From the NCBI GenBank assembly GCA_028292145.1, contig JAQGMX010000161.1, positions 1-6,203 of the forward strand: a stretch of 6,203 nucleotides of DNA, written 5' to 3'. Below the pieces are notes generated by a model. That model worked only from the letters and a program-made list of their open reading frames with translations, ran no database searches and was not told where the DNA came from. This DNA comes from Variovorax sp. (GTDB taxonomy: Bacteria > Pseudomonadota > Gammaproteobacteria > Burkholderiales > Burkholderiaceae_C). The position numbers and the translations under genes were made by a program. Of the stretch, positions 1-5,804 are shown piece after piece; the first letter of the stretch is position 1, and the number at the start of each line of letters is the position of its first letter.

Positions 1-1112
1 GAACCGCGCTGCAGCTTGACGTAGCCGATCGCGACCAAAAAATAGAGCACGAAGAAATTTTGACCGGCGAGTTGCAGCAAGGTGTCGACCCTGAGCAGGT
101 CGAGCGCATGTGCGGCGATGACTGCCAGAAAGATGACGTATGTCAGCGTCATGGCGAGCAACGGTTCGCCGCGTCGGTCTACTTTGGATAAAGCGCGCGG
201 CAACACCCCATCGCGCCCGGCGGAAAAGATCGCCCGCGATACGGAGATGAATGCGGCAACCACGTTTGCGAGAACCAGCAGGGCTGCGACAACGGCCACC
301 CACTGGCCCCCCGCACGTCCCAACCAGACCTTTGCCATCTCGGCCACCGGTGCCTGTGTCCAGGCCCGGGTCTGCTGTCCGTAAGTAGCGACCAGCCACG
401 CGATGGCGATGTAGAGAACGGCCACGATCACGAAGCTGGTCCAGATGGACCTCGGAATATCGCGCCTCGGATCGGCCATGTCTTCCGCGAGGAAAGCCGT
501 CATTTCCCATCCGGTAAAGGCAAAAAGAATGTATGGCACGGCCGAAAGTACGGAATGAACGCTCCCCGCTGGCACTACCGCATCGGAGACGGTTTGCGAG
601 GCGTCGGGCAATGCACCGATAAAACCGACACCGACGACAACCAGACCCAGCACGATCAAAGATGCAATCGATGTCTGAATCACACCCGATACCCTCAGGC
701 CGATGACGCCTGCAACAAATGCCAGAGTGACGATCGCGCTGGCCAGCAATCCAACACCGGTCGTGGGCAACGCCGACTGCAGATACTGCGCGCCGATCAG
801 CGCAATGGCAGGCACGCCCAAGGTGAAGGTGCCAAGCACGATCACCTCACACATCGTCGCGCATCGTGCGCCCAAGCTGGCGCGCACATAACCGACGACA
901 CCGCCGGCACTAGGGTGTGTTTTTCCGAAGTAGGCAAAGATGATGAGCAGCGGCAACATCGCCGAAGCGACAAGGACCCACGGCACCCAGCCTAAGCGGC
1001 CTGCAACGTCGAAACTGAGTCCGGGCAACGCCAGCAAACCGGCACCCACGATGATGGTGACTGACAACGCCGTCGCCACGACGACGCCGATCTTTGATCG
1101 CCCGCGGGTCAT
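1..1112 (-). CDS. APC-superfamily amino-acid permease, 3' end cut by the window edge
   Basis: An inner-membrane amino-acid/polyamine/organocation family transporter. I translated 370 codons from the ATG at 1112-1110; the gene leaves the window without a stop. Helix 1 carries the family's glycine-rich break (GAGLLALPG, residues 23-31). About nine hydrophobic segments follow, and the cytoplasmic stretch AEDMADPRRDIPRS (209-222) plus SRAIFSAGRDGVLPRAL (292-308) are typical of APC permeases. The overall look is closest to YjeH-type amino-acid exporters, but direction of transport cannot be read from sequence. The start is well supported: GGAGG (minus strand, 1121-1117) lies four bases upstream, and the ATG overlaps the TGA of the upstream YqcI-cupin gene (ATGA, 1109-1112). 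The two are therefore probably co-translated, and the permease probably moves the substrate or product of that enzyme. The family call is firm; substrate is unknown. Confidence 0.9.
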   Translation of the reverse strand, partial: MTRGRSKIGVVVATALSVTIIVGAGLLALPGLSFDVAGRLGWVPWVLVASAMLPLLIIFAYFGKTHPSAGGVVGYVRASLGARCATMCEVIVLGTFTLGVPAIALIGAQYLQSALPTTGVGLLASAIVTLAFVAGVIGLRVSGVIQTSIASLIVLGLVVVGVGFIGALPDASQTVSDAVVPAGSVHSVLSAVPYILFAFTGWEMTAFLAEDMADPRRDIPRSIWTSFVIVAVLYIAIAWLVATYGQQTRAWTQAPVAEMAKVWLGRAGGQWVAVVAALLVLANVVAAFISVSRAIFSAGRDGVLPRALSKVDRRGEPLLAMTLTYVIFLAVIAAHALDLLRVDTLLQLAGQNFFVLYFLVAIGYVKLQRG

Positions 1113-2176
1113 AGGGCCTCCAGGAACGGCGACCTCTTGGTCTCGTAATCGACGAGCCGACTGGCGATGACATAGATACATCCTGCGGGTCCAGCCTCTG
1201 AAGCGTGGCTGATATGTGCAGGCAGCATCAACCGGTCGCCGGGTCCGCAGTCGAACGTTTCTTCCCCGACCTTGAAGATGATGCTTCCCGAAATGATGTG
1301 AAGCGTTTCATCGGAATCGTGCGAATGCACAGGATGAATACGATGGGGCGTGTCCACCTGAACCTCTACCGATCCAGTCGGCGGGAGCAGCTGAGACACC
1401 ACGCCCTGCAGGTCGGAAGCACCGGTGCCGACAACCCAGGGATTTGCAACGCGTGGGCGCGCCGTCATAGGACACGAACTACCGGTTTCTTCAACCCCAT
1501 CGCTCAGAAAATACTGCTTCCACTCCCGATTGCCCAATGCGCCGAACTCTCCTAGATGTCGGGAAACCGGGACCGAGTCGTATCTGGACAGACGACTGCG
1601 GATCTGATTCTTTACTGCAAGCCCATTGGGAGCTAAAGGACCGACGATACCCTCGAAAACCCAGCGCGGTTGGAACGTCAGCGTGAACGCAGAGCCGAAG
1701 CGGCTCAGTCGTTGCTTGTGAGACGGTGTATTGCACACCACGAAGACCGGCTCGCCCGCAAAAGAAAACTCCCAGCGATCTGCTTCTGTCTCAACTGGAA
1801 TACTTTCCGGCCAAGGTCGACTGTCCAACTGCCTCATGCCATTGAGAAGTGCCCAGAAGATTTCTCGACAGACGTCCACACCCAAATCTGCAGTCTCATT
1901 GAAAAAGAGCACTAGAGATGTGTTGCTACCTGCCGCCCTTGCCATAGGCAAGTAGGACTGCAGAGCGGCCGCAGCATGCTCGATGCCGAATCGACTTGCC
2001 GGATTGGCATCCACGAAGCAAAACCGCAGCTGATTGGCTTTGAATCCTGAAATACCAAAGGTACACGGAAACTGCCTCTCTCTGTCAACGAGAATTCTCT
2101 CGAACGCGTCGAATGCTTTCAAAGCCCATTCAGAGCAGCTCTCTTCATCGATTTCTCGACGGCAAAACAATTTCAT
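1109..2176 (-). CDS. YqcI/YcgG-domain protein fused to a C-terminal cupin; putative N-oxygenase-like biosynthetic enzyme
   Basis: A 355-residue cytoplasmic two-domain protein with no signal peptide. Residues about 1-240 match the YqcI/YcgG family: FPC at 36-38, RWEFSFAGEP (134-143), CNTPSHKQRLSR (148-159) and the closing EWKQYFL (218-224). As I recall, this family includes heme-dependent guanidine or amine N-hydroxylases such as GntA of guanitoxin biosynthesis; many members remain uncharacterised. Residues about 245-345 form a cupin with both metal motifs intact: H284, H286, E290, G297, then G313, P319 and H324, so a bound metal is expected. Stand-alone YqcI proteins are roughly 240 residues, so the cupin is an added domain. 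Start: GGAAG lies five bases before the ATG. The gene is the first of two, overlapping the permease by ATGA. GC is about 53-54% in sampled stretches, below its right-hand neighbours. N-oxygenation and any cupin-catalysed second step are inference; the cupin could instead be a ligand-sensing or storage domain. Confidence 0.88.
   Translation of the reverse strand: MKLFCRREIDEESCSEWALKAFDAFERILVDRERQFPCTFGISGFKANQLRFCFVDANPASRFGIEHAAAALQSYLPMARAAGSNTSLVLFFNETADLGVDVCREIFWALLNGMRQLDSRPWPESIPVETEADRWEFSFAGEPVFVVCNTPSHKQRLSRFGSAFTLTFQPRWVFEGIVGPLAPNGLAVKNQIRSRLSRYDSVPVSRHLGEFGALGNREWKQYFLSDGVEETGSSCPMTARPRVANPWVVGTGASDLQGVVSQLLPPTGSVEVQVDTPHRIHPVHSHDSDETLHIISGSIIFKVGEETFDCGPGDRLMLPAHISHASEAGPAGCIYVIASRLVDYETKRSPFLEAL
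1117..1121 (-). promoter_or_regulatory. Ribosome binding site of the permease, inside the YqcI-cupin coding end
   Basis: Minus-strand GGAGG lies four bases before the permease ATG and within the last codons of the upstream gene. Together with the ATGA stop/start overlap it fixes the permease start at 1112 and suggests translational coupling. Confidence 0.75.
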
Positions 2177-2348
2177 CTCATCTTCCGGATGTTTTTTAAA
2201 AAAAGCAAAACAGATTCAAACTCCAACTTGTATTGCTTCATCAAACTTAACGCCGGCAGTGCAATAAAACAATTACCTAAAAGCTCTCACTAAAAAAACT
2301 AGAAACCGCATGGAGATCCAATGCTTTACATATTTTTTTACTTTGCGG

Positions 2349-2361
2349 CTATTGCAAATAG
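2349..2361. promoter_or_regulatory. Small inverted repeat upstream of the acetyltransferase, possible operator
   Basis: CTATT-GCA-AATAG is a perfect 5-base inverted repeat around three bases, ending 37 bases before the acetyltransferase ATG, where a promoter or operator would be expected. A short palindrome like this in AT-rich DNA can arise by chance, so this is a weak candidate. Confidence 0.25.
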
Positions 2362-2383
2362 ATAGTATTAACAAGCAAGCAAC

Positions 2384-2389
2384 GAGGGG
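2384..2389 (+). promoter_or_regulatory. Ribosome binding site of the acetyltransferase
   Basis: GAGGGG nine bases before the ATG at 2399 supports that start; the AT-rich spacer ends just upstream. Confidence 0.6.
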
Positions 2390-2398
2390 CAAGCCACA

Positions 2399-2878
2399 AT
2401 GAAGATCGAGATCGACGACCTGAGTCGTCCTGAAATCCATTCGCTACTGCAAGAACATCTCCGCAGCATGCATTCGCTGGGACCGCCGGAGAGCGTGCAT
2501 GCGCTGGACCTTCAGAGGCTGCGGGCGCCGGGCGTCACGTTCTGGTCGGCCTGGGACGATGGCGGTTTGCTGGGGTGCGGGGCGCTTTCGGAGATCGACG
2601 CCAGGCACGGCGAAGTCAAGTCGATGCGCACGCCGGTAGCGCGTCGCCGGACTGGCGCGGGCCGTGCGATCCTGATGCGCATCATCGAAGTCGCACGGTC
2701 ACGCGGGTACGAGCGGCTGAGCCTGGAAACCGGAACGGTCGCGGCGTTCGTGCCGGCGCACCGGTTGTATGAGAGCGTCGGCTTCGTTCCGACCGGGCCG
2801 TTCGGCTCTTATCTCGAGGATCCGAACAGCGTGTTCATGACGTTGAGCTTGGCCAAGACGCCCGGTCAACCCAGCTGA
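2399..2878 (+). CDS. GNAT-family N-acetyltransferase, YsnE-like
   Basis: A 159-residue cytoplasmic protein predicted to transfer an acetyl group from acetyl-CoA to an amine; the acceptor is unknown. The acetyl-CoA pyrophosphate-binding motif A is clear: KSMRTPVARRRTGAGRA (residues 74-90), with R84-x-G86-x-G88-x-A90. Motif B follows with SLETG (108-112), the conserved tyrosine in LYESVGF (123-129) and the closing GPFGSYLEDPNSVFMTL (133-149), a pattern shared by the common YsnE-like GNAT subgroup. Length is normal for a single GNAT domain. A GAGGGG ribosome binding site supports the start. The gene is divergent from the YqcI-cupin unit, so joint function is possible but not shown. Its last 13 bases overlap the end of the oppositely oriented histidine kinase gene. 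Its GC content is higher than that of the spacer, closer to the right-hand genes. Confidence 0.9.
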   Translation: MKIEIDDLSRPEIHSLLQEHLRSMHSLGPPESVHALDLQRLRAPGVTFWSAWDDGGLLGCGALSEIDARHGEVKSMRTPVARRRTGAGRAILMRIIEVARSRGYERLSLETGTVAAFVPAHRLYESVGFVPTGPFGSYLEDPNSVFMTLSLAKTPGQPS

Positions 2879-4341
2879 AAAGCAAACACCGCACCCTTCC
2901 CCTGCTGCGACAACAACCGGATGTCGCTGTCATGCAACTGCAGGATGCGCCGCACGATCATCAGGCCGAGGCCGCCGCTGCGATCGCCCGGCGATGTCGT
3001 CGACGAGAAGGCAGGCCGGGTAAAAAGCACGGGCTGGAGTTCGCTGGGGATGCCGGGACCGGTGTCGCTGATCTCGACCGACACACCTTCGCCGTCGTTC
3101 TGCTGCGCAAGCTTGACCACGATCTCGCCGCCTTCGGGTGTGTGGCGGATGGCGTTGTCGAGCAGGTTAGTCAGCACGCGCTCGATCATGCCGAGGTCGG
3201 CGGTGACGACAGGCAGGTCGGTGGCGATATCGGCGGTCAAACGCTGGCTCCGAGCCTCGGCAGCAAGTTCGAATTTCTGGAACACGTCCTGCACCAGATC
3301 GGCCAGCGCGAAGCATTCTTTCTCGGGCTTGACGACGCCGTACTCGAGCCGCGCCAGCTCAAACAATTCCTGTGCCAGACGCCCGACCTTGCGGCTCTGC
3401 CCGAGCGCGATTTCGAGATACCGACGCCGGTCCGCTGGCGCCAGGGTTTCGGACTTCAGAAGCAGGGTTTCGAGATAGCCGTGCAGCGACGTCAGTGGCG
3501 TGCGCAGGTCATGCGAAATATTCGCAAAGAGCTCGCGTCGCTGCTGATCGCGCGCGTTGAGTTCGCGCCATTGCTCGGCAATTCGCTCGGTCATCATCTG
3601 GAACGTGCGGCCGAGCGCGGCGATGTCGCCGGTCGCGTGGGTCGATGGCACCGCAAGCGGATGCGCCTGCGCAGCGGCATTGCCGGCGTCGAAGCCGCGC
3701 ATCGCGTCGGTGAGCTGGCGCAGCGGTCGCGTGATCCAGTAGAAGGCAGCCAATCCGGCCAGCAATCCCAGCAACACGACGAGCGCCATCGACCAGAGCG
3801 TCGTGCGCAACACGCCATCGACCGACAGATTCGCCGACAGGGCTTCGCGATCTTCCCCCGACAGCACCACGTAGACATAGCCCGCATCGCGTCCGTCGAC
3901 CTTCAGCGGCGCGGCGCTGAATACCTTGGGCGTGCCGTCGCCGCGCGGGTCGTCGCCGAGGATGGGCAACGGCGCCCCCGCCAGCAGAAGGCGCACCGGC
4001 GCCAGGTCGACCCGCTCGTGCCGGAGGTGTCCGGGCGGCGCAGCCTGCGCCCTGATCACCCCGTCGGCGCCGAGAAGGTAAACCTCCACGCTCGGATTGA
4101 CCGCCATCAATTTGTCGAACAGGCCACGTACGGCATCGGCATTGACGCCACCGCCCTGCATCAACGCCGTGTCGCCCGCAATGTGCGCCGCCAAGCCGAG
4201 CGACAGGCGCTGCGTCACCTCCTGCTCATGGCGGCCGTTGGCCTTTACCTGCAGCCAGGCCGACACGCCGCTGCACACGAGCAGCAGCACCGCAAAAACC
4301 ACCGACAGTCGCAACGACAGGCTCGCACGCCAGAAGCTCAT
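2866..4341 (-). CDS. Membrane sensor histidine kinase with HAMP domain
   Basis: A 491-residue inner-membrane kinase, partner of the response regulator just upstream. Order of parts: transmembrane helix 1 (about 11-31), a periplasmic sensor of about 150 residues (32-180) of no recognised type but with a PAS/Cache-like VEVYLLGADGVIRA stretch (86-99), transmembrane helix 2 (about 181-203), HAMP (about 204-256), dimerisation/phosphoacceptor domain with the H-box ISHDLRTPL and phosphorylated H277, then the ATP-binding domain with N-box NLLDNA (392-397), G1 box DTGPGIP (426-432) and G2 box GGLGL (456-460). All catalytic boxes are intact. The linker between G1 and G2 has LFTRPAFSS rather than the commoner LFxRFY form. 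GGGGAG lies five bases before the ATG, which overlaps the regulator's TGA (ATGA, 4338-4341), so the pair is one operon. The 3' end overlaps the convergent acetyltransferase gene. The signal sensed is unknown. Confidence 0.95.
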   Translation of the reverse strand: MSFWRASLSLRLSVVFAVLLLVCSGVSAWLQVKANGRHEQEVTQRLSLGLAAHIAGDTALMQGGGVNADAVRGLFDKLMAVNPSVEVYLLGADGVIRAQAAPPGHLRHERVDLAPVRLLLAGAPLPILGDDPRGDGTPKVFSAAPLKVDGRDAGYVYVVLSGEDREALSANLSVDGVLRTTLWSMALVVLLGLLAGLAAFYWITRPLRQLTDAMRGFDAGNAAAQAHPLAVPSTHATGDIAALGRTFQMMTERIAEQWRELNARDQQRRELFANISHDLRTPLTSLHGYLETLLLKSETLAPADRRRYLEIALGQSRKVGRLAQELFELARLEYGVVKPEKECFALADLVQDVFQKFELAAEARSQRLTADIATDLPVVTADLGMIERVLTNLLDNAIRHTPEGGEIVVKLAQQNDGEGVSVEISDTGPGIPSELQPVLFTRPAFSSTTSPGDRSGGLGLMIVRRILQLHDSDIRLLSQQGKGAVFAFQLG

Positions 4342-5069
4342 GGTGTCTCCCCAGCCGCGCCAGCCGTCGGTGCGCCCAGCTTGTAGCCGCGACCCCAGAC
4401 CGTGAGGATGCGGCGCGGCGCGGCCGGATCGGTCTCGATCTTGATGCGCAGCCGGTTGATGTGGGTGTTGACCGTGTGCTCGTAGCCGTCGTGCTGGTAG
4501 CCCCAGACCTGGTTGAGCAGGTCGAGCCGCGAAAACACCTTGCCGGGATGGCGGGCGAAGAAATACAGCAGGTCGAATTCGCGCGGCGTCAGGTCGATCG
4601 GCCGGCCGTCGAGCTGCACTTCTCGCGATACCGGATCGATTCCCAGACCGCCCAGCTCCAAACGGCCCGACTCGAGGCGCGCGTTGCGGGCCATCGCCTC
4701 CGTGCGCCGCAGCAGCGCACGCACCCGCGCCACCAGTTCCAGCACCGAGAACGGCTTCGCGAGATAGTCGTCGGCGCCCAGTTCGAGCCCCAGGATGCGA
4801 TGCACCTCGCTCGACCGTGCGCTGGTGATGATGATCGGCGTGTAGCGGGTCATGGCACGGGCGCGGCGGCAGATCTCGAGGCCGTCGACGCCGGGCAGCA
4901 TCAGGTCGAGCACCAGCGCGTCCCAGCTGCCGCGCTCGAGTTCGCGAATGCCGGCGTTTCCGTCGGCCGCATGCGTGACGGCATAACCCTCGTCATGCAG
5001 GTGCATGCGCAGCAATTCGGCGATGTGGGCATCGTCCTCGACGATCAGCACGCGTTTGGCGGTTTCCAT
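4338..5069 (-). CDS. OmpR/PhoB-family response regulator
   Basis: A 243-residue cytoplasmic transcription factor. The receiver domain (about 6-118) has the acidic cluster E11-D12-D13, phosphoacceptor D55 in LVLDLMLPG, T82 and K105 in LAKPF. The C-terminal winged helix (about 145-232) has LTPREFDLL (160-168), the recognition-helix region HTVNTHINRLRIKIE (198-212) and the wing VWGRGYKL (224-231). I chose METAKRVLIVEDD as the start because the receiver begins at once; the frame stays open far upstream on this strand, but only as an antisense shadow of the cytochrome gene. No strong Shine-Dalgarno precedes this ATG. The gene leads an operon with the kinase (ATGA overlap) and is divergent, across 99 bases, from the cytochrome b/molybdoenzyme pair. 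That pair is its likely target by position; autoregulation through the shared spacer is plausible. Confidence 0.94.
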   Translation of the reverse strand: METAKRVLIVEDDAHIAELLRMHLHDEGYAVTHAADGNAGIRELERGSWDALVLDLMLPGVDGLEICRRARAMTRYTPIIITSARSSEVHRILGLELGADDYLAKPFSVLELVARVRALLRRTEAMARNARLESGRLELGGLGIDPVSREVQLDGRPIDLTPREFDLLYFFARHPGKVFSRLDLLNQVWGYQHDGYEHTVNTHINRLRIKIETDPAAPRRILTVWGRGYKLGAPTAGAAGETP

Positions 5070-5083
5070 GTGGGGCGGATTGT

Positions 5084-5102
5084 CCCGCGATACCGGCGCG
5101 GG
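5084..5102 (-). promoter_or_regulatory. GC-rich hairpin in the response regulator leader
   Basis: CCCGCG at 5084-5089 pairs with CGCGGG at 5097-5102 around seven bases. On the regulator transcript the hairpin would end 14 bases before the AUG, where no good Shine-Dalgarno is seen. It could affect translation initiation or be chance in GC-rich DNA. Confidence 0.25.
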
Positions 5103-5106
5103 AGTT

Positions 5107-5133
5107 ATCACGATTAATTGAACTGTTCGTGAT
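5107..5133. promoter_or_regulatory. Inverted repeat, candidate operator between the regulator and cytochrome b genes
   Basis: ATCACGA (5107-5113) and TCGTGAT (5127-5133) are exact 7-base reverse complements separated by 13 AT-rich bases, so the half-site centres are 20 bases apart, about two helical turns on one face of the DNA. It sits in the middle of the 99-base divergent spacer, 37 bases from the regulator ATG and 35 from the cytochrome ATG. This position suits a site for the neighbouring response regulator or another dimeric factor. OmpR-family regulators more often use direct repeats, which is a caution. No confident -35/-10 pair was found around it. Confidence 0.45.
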
Positions 5134-5168
5134 GAATCGGCGAGGGGGCCGGCCAAACAATCCGCTCC

Positions 5169-5804
5169 ATGCAAAGCCGATCCACCATCCCGAGCCGCCC
5201 GAGACACTCGCCGATCCATCCGGTGTGGATGCGCATCACCCATTGGCTCAACGCGCTGGCGGTGCTGGTGCTGGTGACCAGCGGATGGCGCATCTACAAC
5301 GCGGCGCCGTTCTTCCCGTTCGACATTCCGGCTGCCCTCACCTTGGGCGGCTGGCTCGGCGGCGCGCTGCAATGGCACTTGGCGGCGATGTGGCTGCTGG
5401 CGGCGAACGGGCTGGTTTACCTCACGCTGAACATCGTCAGCGGCCGGTTGTTCGCCAAGTTCTTTCCGCTCTCGATCGGAGGCATCTTCCGCGATGCACG
5501 GGACGCCCTGCGCGGCAAGCTCTCGCATGCCGACCCGCGCCGCTACAACCATGTGCAGCGTTTCGCCTACCTGTTCGTGATGCTCGACATCGTGCTGCTG
5601 GTGCTTTCCGGACTGGTGCTGTGGAAGTCTGTGCAGTTCGGCCTGCTGCGCGACCTGCTGGGCGGCTACGAGTTCGCCCGGCGCATCCACTTCTTCGCCA
5701 TGGCCGCGCTGGTTGCTTTCGTGGTCGTGCATCTGGTGATGGTGGCGCTGGTGCCCCGCACCCTGCTCGCCATGCTGAACGGTCACTCACGAGAAACATC
5801 ATGA
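5169..5804 (+). CDS. Cytochrome b561-type di-heme membrane subunit
   Basis: A 211-residue inner-membrane protein with four predicted helices (about 22-40, 62-90, 133-153, 172-196). Four histidines sit where a b-type di-heme bundle needs them: H25 in RITHWLNAL, H70 in QWHLAAMW, H174 in RRIHFFAM and H188 in VVVHLVMV. This is the pattern of the thiosulfate reductase/Ni-Fe hydrogenase cytochrome b family, which passes electrons between the quinone pool and a periplasmic partner. The partner is presumably the molybdoenzyme encoded next, whose ATG overlaps this gene's TGA (ATGA, 5801-5804). The start is the first ATG after an in-frame stop at 5133-5135; GAGGGGG lies 20 bases away, too far for normal use, so GTG at 5223 or ATG at 5229 remain possible, though they would leave almost nothing before helix 1. 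It is not the six-helix MsrQ type. Confidence 0.92.
   Translation: MQSRSTIPSRPRHSPIHPVWMRITHWLNALAVLVLVTSGWRIYNAAPFFPFDIPAALTLGGWLGGALQWHLAAMWLLAANGLVYLTLNIVSGRLFAKFFPLSIGGIFRDARDALRGKLSHADPRRYNHVQRFAYLFVMLDIVLLVLSGLVLWKSVQFGLLRDLLGGYEFARRIHFFAMAALVAFVVVHLVMVALVPRTLLAMLNGHSRETS

Larger units (their letters stand above)
2177..2398. other. AT-rich divergent intergenic region
   Basis: This 222-base spacer separates the divergent YqcI-cupin and acetyltransferase genes and must hold both promoters. Hand counting gives about 36% GC, far below either flank. It contains three runs of six or seven A or T: T6A7 at 2192-2204, A7 at 2292-2298 and T7 at 2333-2339. No convincing consensus sigma-70 promoter stands out in either direction; TTTACA at 2325-2330 is the best -35-like hexamer on the plus strand but lacks a good -10 at the right distance. 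No open reading frame or RNA gene is recognisable. The composition suggests recent acquisition or a silenced or curved promoter region. Confidence 0.7.

Noticed and set aside
82..995. Plus-strand open frames over the left end (82-384, 555-995, 703-891)
   Set aside because: They are antisense to the APC permease, whose minus-strand translation is hydrophobic with clear family motifs; the plus-strand products have no recognisable domain.
910..1173. Minus-strand 87-codon frame across the enzyme/permease junction
   Set aside because: It lies out of frame with both flanking genes and is Arg-rich; the real start there is the permease ATG at 1112.
2290..2302. CTAAAAAAACTAG-like sequence considered as a terminator or repeat
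   Set aside because: There is no GC stem and both flanking genes point away from the spacer, so no terminator is expected here.
2325..2371. Possible sigma-70 promoter for the acetyltransferase (TTTACA at 2325-2330, or TTGCGG at 2343-2348 with TATTAA at 2366-2371)
   Set aside because: The first has no fitting -10 hexamer at 16-18 bases; the second has the right 17-base spacing but both hexamers match consensus poorly. Not strong enough to annotate.
2932..4386. A 484-codon plus-strand open frame antisense to the histidine kinase
   Set aside because: Its product has low-complexity Arg/Gln/His-rich composition and no domain, while the opposite strand encodes a kinase with all catalytic boxes. 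It is an open shadow frame in GC-rich DNA.
5070..5786. Upstream extension of the response regulator frame to about 482 codons
   Set aside because: The added residues are Gln/His/Arg-rich antisense of the cytochrome b gene; the receiver domain starts at METAKRVLIV, so the gene begins at 5069.
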